Shown here: positions 34,479-41,333 of the stretch, in pieces | Layout of the letters: every line of letters begins with the position of its first letter | How positions within the stretch are numbered: position 1 is the stretch's first letter | NCBI GenBank assembly: GCA_020347565.1 | Contig: CP070732.1 | Coordinates: 1,912,305 to 1,966,470 of the forward strand | From: Methanobacteriota archaeon | GTDB taxonomy: Archaea; Thermoplasmatota; Thermoplasmata; UBA10834 | Direction: 5' to 3' | Length of the DNA stretch: 54,166 bases | Notes under the pieces: model-generated | What the model saw: the letters and a program-made list of their open reading frames with translations, nothing else | Told to the model about the DNA's origin: nothing | Databases searched by the model: none | Position numbers and translations under genes: made by a program

Positions 34479-34961
34479 CTACTCGCGCTCTCCCCCCTCG
34501 GCTGACCTCTCGGCCACCGACACCTTGAACTCCTCTCCCGGGGTGACCACCGTGAAGGTCACGGTGTCCACGATGCCCTTCTCCTTCAGGGACTGATCCG
34601 GGGTCAGGAGATGGTGCTTGGAGATGAACTTGTAGAGATGGTCCTTCCCGTCGTCGCCGATCGCCCTCTTGATCACGGCCGGCTTCTTCCAGAAGCCAGC
34701 GCTTAGCTTCGCGATGGTCCTCGTTCCTTCGAGGTCTAGCACGATCAGCTCGTGGTCCTTCGAGAAGTACTTCTCCCTGTGCTCTACGGGGACCTCTATC
34801 CCCCTCGACCGGCTCGGCCCTTGCCAGATTATGCAGTCGAAGACGTCTCCTCTCGCCGATGCGGACGGGGAGCGCAGGTCCCTGCGGACGGATGTCAGTA
34901 CCTTGCAGGTGGGGCAGAAAGTCTCCTCGGTCTCCTGCGAGCATCGTCTGCATATCCTCAT
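34479..34961 (-). CDS. Zinc-ribbon protein of unknown function
   Basis: A 160-residue protein with an N-terminal rubredoxin-like ribbon, MRICRRCSQETEETFCPTCK (CxxC, then CxxC), followed by a mostly beta domain (DVFDCIIWQGPSRSRGIEVP through KVSVAERSAEG). No family is recognised. It faces kbl tail to tail with only two bases between the stops, and its start is divergent from the flavodoxin gene. A ribbon at the N-terminus suggests a nucleic-acid or protein adaptor, but nothing firmer can be said. Confidence 0.7.
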   Translation of the reverse strand: MRICRRCSQETEETFCPTCKVLTSVRRDLRSPSASARGDVFDCIIWQGPSRSRGIEVPVEHREKYFSKDHELIVLDLEGTRTIAKLSAGFWKKPAVIKRAIGDDGKDHLYKFISKHHLLTPDQSLKEKGIVDTVTFTVVTPGEEFKVSVAERSAEGGERE

Positions 34962-35110
34962 CGTGCCAGTGCTCCCTCTTTCGCCTGGGAAAAGGCGGTG
35001 GGTAGCACTTCAATCTTTTGCACGGCACGGGATGTGAGGCGGAACGACCTTGCCTCGCCCCGTGGCAACCTCTAAGGGCTTGTGGGTGGATGACGGGGCC
35101 GGTGCGGAAC

Positions 35111-35587
35111 ATGGTGAAGATGCTGATATGCTATTACTCGCGCTCAGGCAACACGAGGAAGATGGCCCGCCTGATAGAGAAGGGAGCGAGGCCGACGGGC
35201 GTCGAAGTGGACGTCAAGGATGTCAAGGACGTCACGCCCGCCGCACTCCTGAAGTACGACTGCGTGGTCATAGGCTCTCCGACGTACTACGGCCTGATGT
35301 CCGCCGAGGTGAAAGCGCTGCTAGACAAGAGCATCAGGTATCACGGGCGGCTCGACGGGAAGGTCGGAGGGGCGTTCTCGTCGAGCTACAACGTTGGCGG
35401 AGGTAACGAGACGACCATCATGGCGATACTCGAATCTCTTCTAATCCACGGTATGGTGGTGTGCGGCGACCCTGACGGCGACCACTACGGCCCCGTATCG
35501 ATCGGAAAGCCGAACAGGAGGGTTGAGGCGGTTTGCAGGAGATACGGAGAGAGGGTCGCGGAACTGGCCAAACGCCTGCACGGATGA
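35111..35587 (+). CDS. Flavodoxin-family protein (WrbA/FMN-reductase-like)
   Basis: A 158-residue flavodoxin-like protein. The FMN phosphate loop is YYSRSGNTRKMA near the N-terminus; CVVIGSPTYYGLMSAEVKALLD and AFSSSYNVGGGNETT form the other flavin-contact loops. Such proteins act as quinone or FMN reductases or as electron carriers. I chose ATG 35111 (MVKMLICYYSRSGNT), which gives the family N-terminus; upstream in-frame starts add non-conserved residues. It is convergent with the large TPR gene. Confidence 0.88.
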   Translation: MVKMLICYYSRSGNTRKMARLIEKGARPTGVEVDVKDVKDVTPAALLKYDCVVIGSPTYYGLMSAEVKALLDKSIRYHGRLDGKVGGAFSSSYNVGGGNETTIMAILESLLIHGMVVCGDPDGDHYGPVSIGKPNRRVEAVCRRYGERVAELAKRLHG

Positions 35588-35599
35588 CCGGCGGAGTCG

Positions 35600-38500
35600 T
35601 CACAGCCGGGTGAGGTCCTCCAGCTTGGCGCTGTCGTCGCCCTTGTGCCTGGGCTTCCTCCTCGGAGGTGGTTGGCGCCGGTGAGAGTCCTCTGCTTCCT
35701 CTTCTTCATCGTCCTCTTCAGGCTCCCCCTCAGGAGCCCCCTTGAGGGGCGCATTGCACCGAGGGCACCTATCGGAGTTCCTGATGCACTCCTTGCACAG
35801 GACCGCCTTGCATTTCATGCACCTGCTGACCGCCACGCCGCCATGGAAGAGACACCGTCGGCCGACGAGGTCCGAGCCCTCCTCTTCACCCTCCTCGTCA
35901 TCCCTGCCCCTGACCTTCCTACTCTCGGTCTTGCGCCCAGGAGGCTTCGCCTTGGGCTTCCGTCCGGCAGTGCTCCTCGGGCGAGTCCTCGCCCTCGGTC
36001 TCTCGACCTCCTCTTCCTCTTCGGGTTCCTCCTCCACGTCGTAGCCTTCTTCGCGCTCTCGCGTCGCGCGCGCGATGACCGGCTGTGCGTCGGAATCGTC
36101 GCCTTCGTAGGCGGAGTATTCTCCGAAGCTCTCGCTGACGATGGAGCTGAGCGTCACGGTTTGCGATTCGACGCCGCCCTCGTGGAAGGTCATCAGTATC
36201 GTCACAAGCTGTCTCGCCTGGTAGGCGCCCACGTCGAGACTGCGTATTAGGCCGAGGACGTTCTTCTGGTCCGCAGGAAGGTCGAGCGCCCGCCTCAGCA
36301 GGGTTTCCGTGCGCTGGTCGGCCGTTTCGGTGCTGAACCTGTACTCCTCGACCGCCCTGACGTAGCTGAGGATCCGCTTCGCGCTCGATACCTTCAGGTC
36401 CGGGAAGTTGACTGTGATGTCGCACAGTCGGAGGCCGTGTGCCGAGAGGTCCCTCTTCAGCATGACGGTGACGAGCACCTCGCGTGAAAGCCTCTCGTAC
36501 TTGTCGAAGGCAGTCGCCGACAGGTCCGGGAGGGAGATCTCCTCCGTCTGGCTGAGGTAGTCGAGTACGTCGTTGAGGAACGCGTACGGTATCCCGCATA
36601 CCCTGAACGCCTCCTCCTTGGACACCGGCCTGCCGTGAGCGTACTCGAACTCGAGCACCGAGCGAGCATAGTCCTCTATCTTCGTCCTACGGATCTCCTC
36701 CTCCGCCGTCTTCCTGCCCTCGACTGCGGGCTCGAAGTACGGATCGATCGTGAGGGCGTGGTCGAAGCACCTGAGCGCGCTCTCGGGGTTCCCGACATGC
36801 AGCATCGCGTAGGCCTTGCTCTTCCAGGCCTCCTTGTCGTTCGAATCCAGACCGATGGCGCTGTCATAGGCGGATGCGGCCTCGTCGTACGCCTCGAGCT
36901 TCTCCATGACCTGGCCCTTGCTCGTCCACACCTTCGAGTCCGAATCGTCGATCTCGAGCGACTTGTCGTAGCACTCGCTTGCCTCGGCGAACATCTCCAT
37001 GCTCGCGTACAGGGCTCCGAGCCGGTACCAAGCGGTTCTGTCGTCGGGATCGATCTCTAGCGACTTGAGATACGACCTCACGGCCTCCTGCTTCTCCCCC
37101 TTGGCCTCGCAAGCCTTCGCCCTGCTCGTCCACAGGTCCTTGTCCACGGCGCCGCTTCGTATCGCTTCGTCGAAGCATCCCAGCGCCTCTGACACCCTGT
37201 TGACCTTCAGCAGGGCCATGCCCATGTACTTCAGGGCGGAGACGTCGTTCGGAGCATACCTCCGGGCCTCGTTGAACGAGTCGATGCTCTCCTCGTACCT
37301 GCCGTTGGCGGCCAACGCCCTGCCGTGGTCCACGTGGAAGTCGGGTATGTTCGGCAGTATCTCGATGGACTTCTGGAAGTCCGCCAGCGCTTCGTCGTAC
37401 CTCCTCAGCTCCAGGTATGCCTTCCCACGGTTGTTCAACACGAACGGCTGCTTCGCATCCAGCTTCAGGGCGTTGTCGAGAGCCTCCGCCGCCTGGGCCG
37501 CCTTACCCGCGTGCAGCATCAACAGCCCTTTCCTGTTCCAGAGAAAGACGTCCTTCTGGTCGATCGCAATCGCCTTCTCATAGCTCGCCAGCGCCTCGTC
37601 GATGCGGCCCAGCTTCTCGAGCGCGCCCGCCTTGTCGGCCAGCGCGGACTTGTTCTTGGGGCTGAGCTCCAGCAGGCGGTCGCACACGTCTACGACGGCC
37701 TCGTTGTCTCCGATTTCCTTGAGCGCCATCTTCTTCAGGTCTAGCGTGTTCATGTCGTCGGCGTCTATCGCCAACGCCTTGTTGAACGAGAACAGAGCGT
37801 CGGCGGGCTTCCTGAGCGAGAGGGCTGCGCTCCCTCTGTCGATGTACGCCTCCTTGTCGCTCTGCGAAACGGAGAGTATCTCGTCGCATGTCTGTATCAC
37901 ATCGGCGTGACGTTTCAGCGACTTCAGCACCTGCTTCTTCTCGTTCAGGGTCTCGATGTCCTTCGATGAGAGCCCGAGCGCCGCGTCGAGCGATGAGAGC
38001 GCCTCCTCCTTCCTGCCGAGTCCAACGAGTAGCCGCCCCTCTTTGAGCCTCAGGGCCGGCATCCCAGGCACGATCCTGATGGCGTTGCGCACGGCCGCCA
38101 GGGCCTCCTCGTCACGGTCAAGAGCCTCGAGTGCCTCGGACTTGAGCGTCCAGGCTTCCTGGTCCTTCTGGTTCGATTTCAGAATGTCCTCGTACCTGGA
38201 GAGCGCCTCCTCGTACCTCTCGAGCTTGACCAGGGCGCGTCCGAGTTGCTTCGCAGTCGGAGCGTCCTCGGGCTCTATGTCGAGGGCTTTCTCGAACGAC
38301 TTCACGGCGTCATCGCGGTTCCCAAGCGCCGACGCGGCCTTCCCCTTGAGCCGCCAGAGAGGGGCACTGTCCGGTTCCGACGACAGGCCCTGTTTGATGT
38401 AGTCTAGGGCCTCCTTTGGCTTTCCCACCCTCATGAAGAGGGACGCGAGGTTGTGGAACACGTCGCCGTTCTTCGGGTCGTGCTTCAGCGCGAGCAGATA

Positions 38501-40021
38501 GGCCGCGATCGCCTCGTCCGGCCTGTTCAGCCTGTCGAGGGCGACTGCCTTGTCGAAGTGGGCCCCCTTGTTCGATGGGTCAACGGCGATCACCTCATCG
38601 CACACGCGGACGACCTCTCCGTCCTTCTGAAGCTGCTTATAGGCCTCCTTCAGGCTGTCGAGGACCGGTCGCTTCTCCGGAGCCGACTTCAGCGCTCTGT
38701 CGAGGGCCTTCACGGCATCGTGGGGCTTGCCGATCTTGATCAAGGCTGTTCCCTTGTCGTGCATCGTCTCGTGATCGTTCGGGTTGACGCTCAACATCCT
38801 GTTCGACCAAGACACGATCTCCGCGTGTCGTCCGAGCTCTTTGAGCGCATCCTTCTTCAGCCTCATCGCCGGATAGGAGCCAGCCGCAATCGCCAGAGAG
38901 GTCTCCGCGAACGTGAGCGCCTCGTCATACCTCTTGAGCGCGTAAAGCGCTCGAGCTTTGTCCAGGACTGCCTCGTCGTCTCTCGGGTCGAGTATCATGG
39001 TCCTGTCACAGACCTCGACAGCGGCCTCGAAGCGCTCAGCTCTCATCAGCGTCTTCCTCTTGTTCACCAGCACGTTGAGGCTGTCAGCGTCTATCTCGAG
39101 GGCTCGGTCGAACGAGGCAATGGCCTCGTCCGTCATGTCCAGCTCCTCCTGGACGACCCCGAGTTCGTTCCACAGCACAGGATTCGTCGGCTCGAGCGCT
39201 GCGGCCTTCGAGAAGCTCTTTAACGCTTCCTTCCTGTTGCCGAGCTTGTGCTGGATCCTGCCTATGCTGTCCAGAACGAAGACGTCCTTCGGGTCCAGCT
39301 TGAGCGCCTTCTTGAGCGCGTCGATTGCCTCCTCGCTGCTCCCGTCGTAGTTGAGCGCCGCCCCTTTGCCGATCCACAGTTCCTTGTCTTTGGGGTCTAT
39401 GTCGATGCCCGACTGGAAGGTCTCCACCGCCTCGTGGTATCTGTCGTTCCTGGTCAGTGCTGAGCCCTTCCTCTTGATCGTGTTCAGGTCTTTGGGCTCG
39501 TGCTTGAGTATCATGTCGTAGTGTTCTATGCTGTCTGGGTCGAGCTCCAGGACGTGCCTATAGCACTCCATCGCGTCAGATATCTCGTCGATTTCCTCGT
39601 GCGCGGTGCCGAGCTTGGACCAGAACTTCGGCGACTCGGGTGCCTGTCCGACGGCCTTCTTGTGCCACGATATCGCCTCCTCGCCCCTCCCCTGTTTCAG
39701 CGCGGCCCCGCCAAGGACGACCATGGCCTCTGGGTTTCGCGGATCGAGCTGCAGCGCCACCTTGGCCGAGTCCTCAGCAATCGCATACCTCCCTATCTCA
39801 GCCGACCTCGCGCCCACCTTGGAAAACATCAGGGAGAAGTCGGGCTTCATCTTCTCGATGAACGCCAGGTTCTCTTTCTGTGCCGAGATCAACTTCCGAA
39901 TCGCGGAGAGGGCGGCGTCTTGCTTTCCGGCGTCCATGAGGGCGTCTATCTTGGCCAGGTCCTTGTTGGCCCTGCCCAGCAGCTTCTTCTCCTTATTGAA
40001 GAGAGAGTCAAAGAGGCCCAA
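35600..40021 (-). CDS. Giant TPR protein with C-terminal zinc finger
   Basis: A 1473-residue cytoplasmic-looking protein with no signal peptide. Residues about 75 to 1105 are some 30 consecutive tetratricopeptide repeats of 34 residues (pattern A..LDP.....W...G.AL..LGR..EA...). A helical, winged-helix-like region follows (about 1110-1310), then a strongly acidic and then basic low-complexity stretch (about 1325-1380). A cysteine/histidine-rich B-box or ribbon-like module comes next (about 1387-1420: RRCLFHGG, CMKCKAVLCKECI, CPRCN), and the tail is charged. TPR arrays build protein scaffolds. The start is TTG at 40021 with GGTGAT upstream; a TATA box (CATAAAGC on the plus strand, 40065-40072) precedes it. 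Confidence 0.9.
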   Translation of the reverse strand: MGLFDSLFNKEKKLLGRANKDLAKIDALMDAGKQDAALSAIRKLISAQKENLAFIEKMKPDFSLMFSKVGARSAEIGRYAIAEDSAKVALQLDPRNPEAMVVLGGAALKQGRGEEAISWHKKAVGQAPESPKFWSKLGTAHEEIDEISDAMECYRHVLELDPDSIEHYDMILKHEPKDLNTIKRKGSALTRNDRYHEAVETFQSGIDIDPKDKELWIGKGAALNYDGSSEEAIDALKKALKLDPKDVFVLDSIGRIQHKLGNRKEALKSFSKAAALEPTNPVLWNELGVVQEELDMTDEAIASFDRALEIDADSLNVLVNKRKTLMRAERFEAAVEVCDRTMILDPRDDEAVLDKARALYALKRYDEALTFAETSLAIAAGSYPAMRLKKDALKELGRHAEIVSWSNRMLSVNPNDHETMHDKGTALIKIGKPHDAVKALDRALKSAPEKRPVLDSLKEAYKQLQKDGEVVRVCDEVIAVDPSNKGAHFDKAVALDRLNRPDEAIAAYLLALKHDPKNGDVFHNLASLFMRVGKPKEALDYIKQGLSSEPDSAPLWRLKGKAASALGNRDDAVKSFEKALDIEPEDAPTAKQLGRALVKLERYEEALSRYEDILKSNQKDQEAWTLKSEALEALDRDEEALAAVRNAIRIVPGMPALRLKEGRLLVGLGRKEEALSSLDAALGLSSKDIETLNEKKQVLKSLKRHADVIQTCDEILSVSQSDKEAYIDRGSAALSLRKPADALFSFNKALAIDADDMNTLDLKKMALKEIGDNEAVVDVCDRLLELSPKNKSALADKAGALEKLGRIDEALASYEKAIAIDQKDVFLWNRKGLLMLHAGKAAQAAEALDNALKLDAKQPFVLNNRGKAYLELRRYDEALADFQKSIEILPNIPDFHVDHGRALAANGRYEESIDSFNEARRYAPNDVSALKYMGMALLKVNRVSEALGCFDEAIRSGAVDKDLWTSRAKACEAKGEKQEAVRSYLKSLEIDPDDRTAWYRLGALYASMEMFAEASECYDKSLEIDDSDSKVWTSKGQVMEKLEAYDEAASAYDSAIGLDSNDKEAWKSKAYAMLHVGNPESALRCFDHALTIDPYFEPAVEGRKTAEEEIRRTKIEDYARSVLEFEYAHGRPVSKEEAFRVCGIPYAFLNDVLDYLSQTEEISLPDLSATAFDKYERLSREVLVTVMLKRDLSAHGLRLCDITVNFPDLKVSSAKRILSYVRAVEEYRFSTETADQRTETLLRRALDLPADQKNVLGLIRSLDVGAYQARQLVTILMTFHEGGVESQTVTLSSIVSESFGEYSAYEGDDSDAQPVIARATREREEGYDVEEEPEEEEEVERPRARTRPRSTAGRKPKAKPPGRKTESRKVRGRDDEEGEEEGSDLVGRRCLFHGGVAVSRCMKCKAVLCKECIRNSDRCPRCNAPLKGAPEGEPEEDDEEEEAEDSHRRQPPPRRKPRHKGDDSAKLEDLTRL

Positions 40022-40129
40022 AGTCCCATCACCCTGGTACGGTGTGACTTGAATGGTTTGTCTTCATAAAGCATTTTGCAGAACCCCCAATTGGTCGAAG
40101 CTACGTTCCGACGTGCGTCTCCAGCTCTC

Positions 40130-40238
40130 CGTCTGACGAACTACTGCGGCCGATGCGAGGGGCGGACGGGAGGAAGCGGCAGCCAGAGCGACATCTTGGT
40201 CGCGCGTCCTCGTGCCGCTGGCCAGAGTTCGTCAGACG
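40130..40238. repeat. 109-base imperfect rod closed by a 13-bp perfect inverted repeat (candidate structured RNA)
   Basis: CGTCTGACGAACT (40130-40142) and AGTTCGTCAGACG (40226-40238) are perfect complements. Nested inside are GCGGC/GCCGC, CGAG/CTCG and GACG/CGTC, and a terminal hairpin GCGAC-ATCTTG-GTCGC, giving one long hairpin with internal loops. It fills the 322-base gap between the TPR gene and the 71-residue gene. It could be a non-coding RNA or a MITE-like element; no target-site duplication is seen. The strand is unknown. Confidence 0.6.
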
Positions 40239-40270
40239 ATTCAACTGAGTTCGGAGGCAGGAAGCATTGA

Positions 40271-40280
40271 TTTTATATAA
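40271..40280 (+). promoter_or_regulatory. TATA box upstream of the 71-residue gene
   Basis: TTTTATATAA is the strongest TATA-like sequence of the region; transcription is expected near 40302. The short leader then holds a perfect hairpin CTGACG-AAA-CGTCAG (40306-40320). The downstream bases CGTCAGACGAT (40315-40325) repeat the 3' arm of the 40130-40238 element. Confidence 0.65.
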
Positions 40281-40343
40281 TATAACCAACATTATAGGAG
40301 GTTTGCTGACGAAACGTCAGACGATAAGCTCAGATGGGATGCA

Positions 40344-40559
40344 ATGCTGAACAGGAAGACAGCGCAGGCCGCGGCGCGGAACGCCCGAGCGATCGACTGG
40401 GTCCGCACCCACACCGTTCAAGACCTGAGCGACCTCGCCGATGAGATGAGAGCCCATGGAGAAGATGTCCAAGACATCGTCGATCTACTGGATGAGATCA
40501 GGGAGATCGAGACAGGCCTCTGCTCGGAGGAGGAGACCGTTCAGCTGGCGGCTGGATGA
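40344..40559 (+). CDS. Small helical protein of unknown function
   Basis: A 71-residue, probably all-helical, charged protein (MLNRKTAQAAARNARAID, then DLSDLADEMRAHGEDVQ and DLLDEIREIETG). I recognise no family; size and charge recall small regulators or antitoxins, but no toxin partner is adjacent. The promoter at 40271 and the flanking hairpins suggest it is a real transcribed unit. There is no strong ribosome site directly before ATG 40344; AGGAGG at 40297-40302 is far upstream and could instead serve a 15-codon frame from TTG 40303 that overlaps this start. Confidence 0.6.
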   Translation: MLNRKTAQAAARNARAIDWVRTHTVQDLSDLADEMRAHGEDVQDIVDLLDEIREIETGLCSEEETVQLAAG

Positions 40560-40561
40560 AT

Positions 40562-40657
40562 GAAGGCGTTTGAGCACGCCTTCGAAATGAGGCGGAGGAA
40601 GAATCCTCGCCCTTCGGTCGCGCAGGCATTCGCGCCACATCGCTCTGTTCCGCCTCA
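40562..40657. repeat. Two adjacent stem-loops after the 71-residue gene
   Basis: GAAGGCGT-TTGAGC-ACGCCTTC (40562-40583) is a perfect eight-base hairpin three bases after the stop codon. TGAGGCGGA (40588-40596) pairs perfectly with TCCGCCTCA (40649-40657) around a GC-rich interior with its own CGCG/CGCG hairpin. The first could end the short transcript, although no U-tract follows. The second, nine base pairs across 52 bases, looks like a structured RNA. The remaining bases to 40794 show nothing further. Confidence 0.55.
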
Positions 40658-40794
40658 CGCCCTCTAGCAGGGGACGATGAAGCTCGATTGGGCGGTCGCC
40701 TTGGCGCATGCTTCCACTCTTGGAGAAGAGTCGGAGGGCCTCGTGCCTCCGCGGAACGGCGGCCCGCACCAGGCCGGACTCACGGGACTGAAGG

Positions 40795-40905
40795 TGCAGG
40801 TGCCGGGATTCGAACCCGGGCCGTTGGCTTTCGTCCCTCTCCATTTTTAGTTCTCCATGGAGGAGTTGGAAGGCCAAAATCCTGACCAGACTAGATTACA
40901 CCTGC
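40795..40905 (-). tRNA. tRNA-Gly(TCC) with a 37-base intron
   Basis: Read on the minus strand, acceptor GCAGGTG pairs with CACCTGC; the discriminator is A and no CCA is encoded. The T arm is CCGGG-TTCGAAT-CCCGG. The anticodon stem TTGGC/GCCAA forms after removal of 40830-40866 between positions 37 and 38, and the loop CTTCCAA gives anticodon TCC (40868-40870). The mature length is 74. The intron forms a hairpin CTCCAT...ATGGAG. The exon-intron pairing at the splice site is less regular than in tRNA-Lys, suggesting a relaxed bulge-helix-bulge. Confidence 0.88.
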
Positions 40906-40933
40906 CTCTGTTGCCGAAGTAATCTGTCGTCTG

Positions 40934-40942
40934 ATAAATACG
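40934..40942 (-). promoter_or_regulatory. TATA box of tRNA-Gly
   Basis: The minus strand reads CGTATTTAT about 30 bases before the mature tRNA 5' end. Confidence 0.6.
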
Positions 40943-40977
40943 TTTGTTCCGGAAGGGGCGTGGGATATGCACGCTCG

Positions 40978-41136
40978 TCAGTCGTTCCGCTCATCCGAAC
41001 CTTCCGCTGGACACGGCCTTCGCCATGTCTGCTCTGCTTTCTCTATTGTCATCGTCACGTGGTCGACCGCCCGGAAGGCCTTGGGTCCCGTCTCGTACTC
41101 CTTCGTAACCTCTTCCAGCCCGACAAGGTCTGTCAT
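40978..41136 (-). pseudogene. Remnant of an ABC transporter ATPase (MacB/LolD-like N-terminus)
   Basis: A 52-codon frame starts MTDLVGLEEVTKEYETGPKA and FRAVDHVTMTIEKAE. This is the first beta sheet of an ABC ATPase of the LolD/MacB export type (family pattern L.L..V.K.Y..G....A.D.V...I..GE). The Walker A region that should follow is missing; the frame runs into unrelated sequence and stops. The downstream part and any permease are absent, so this is a truncated relic near tRNA-Gly, possibly left by a deletion or recombination event. Confidence 0.6.
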
Positions 41137-41261
41137 CGTCCGTCTCCCTCGAAGGCACATTCGCGCGTCTTCGAGTAGCGGAGTTCCGCTTAGTAGATAG
41201 TCGTGCTTCACTTACAAGGGCAGGGGTTCGGGACGATAAATGAAGGCCCAGAGCGCTCGTG

Positions 41262-41304
41262 TTGCGCCCTTCAGCAACGCGTGAGGCGCAAAAGGTAATA
41301 ATAG
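41262..41304 (+). promoter_or_regulatory. Promoter of the papain-like protease with adjacent inverted repeat
   Basis: TTGCGCC (41262-41268) and GGCGCAA (41285-41291) are perfect complements ending three bases before GGTAATAATAG (41294-41304), the likely TATA box. Transcription should start just before ATG 41334, leaving little or no leader. The dyad is placed where a repressor or activator could act on TFB/TBP binding. Confidence 0.5.
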
Positions 41305-41333
41305 AGTAAGGTCCGTATCATCGCCTGAGGCCG

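Noticed and set aside
40130..40238. Reading the 13-bp inverted repeat as insertion-sequence ends
   Set aside because: There is no transposase frame, the interior itself is base-paired, and no target-site duplication is visible; a MITE origin cannot be excluded but is not favoured.
40868..40870. tRNA-Glu(TTC) for the minus-strand tRNA
   Set aside because: The anticodon stem TTGGC/GCCAA fixes the loop as CTTCCAA, which places TCC, not TTC, at positions 34-36.
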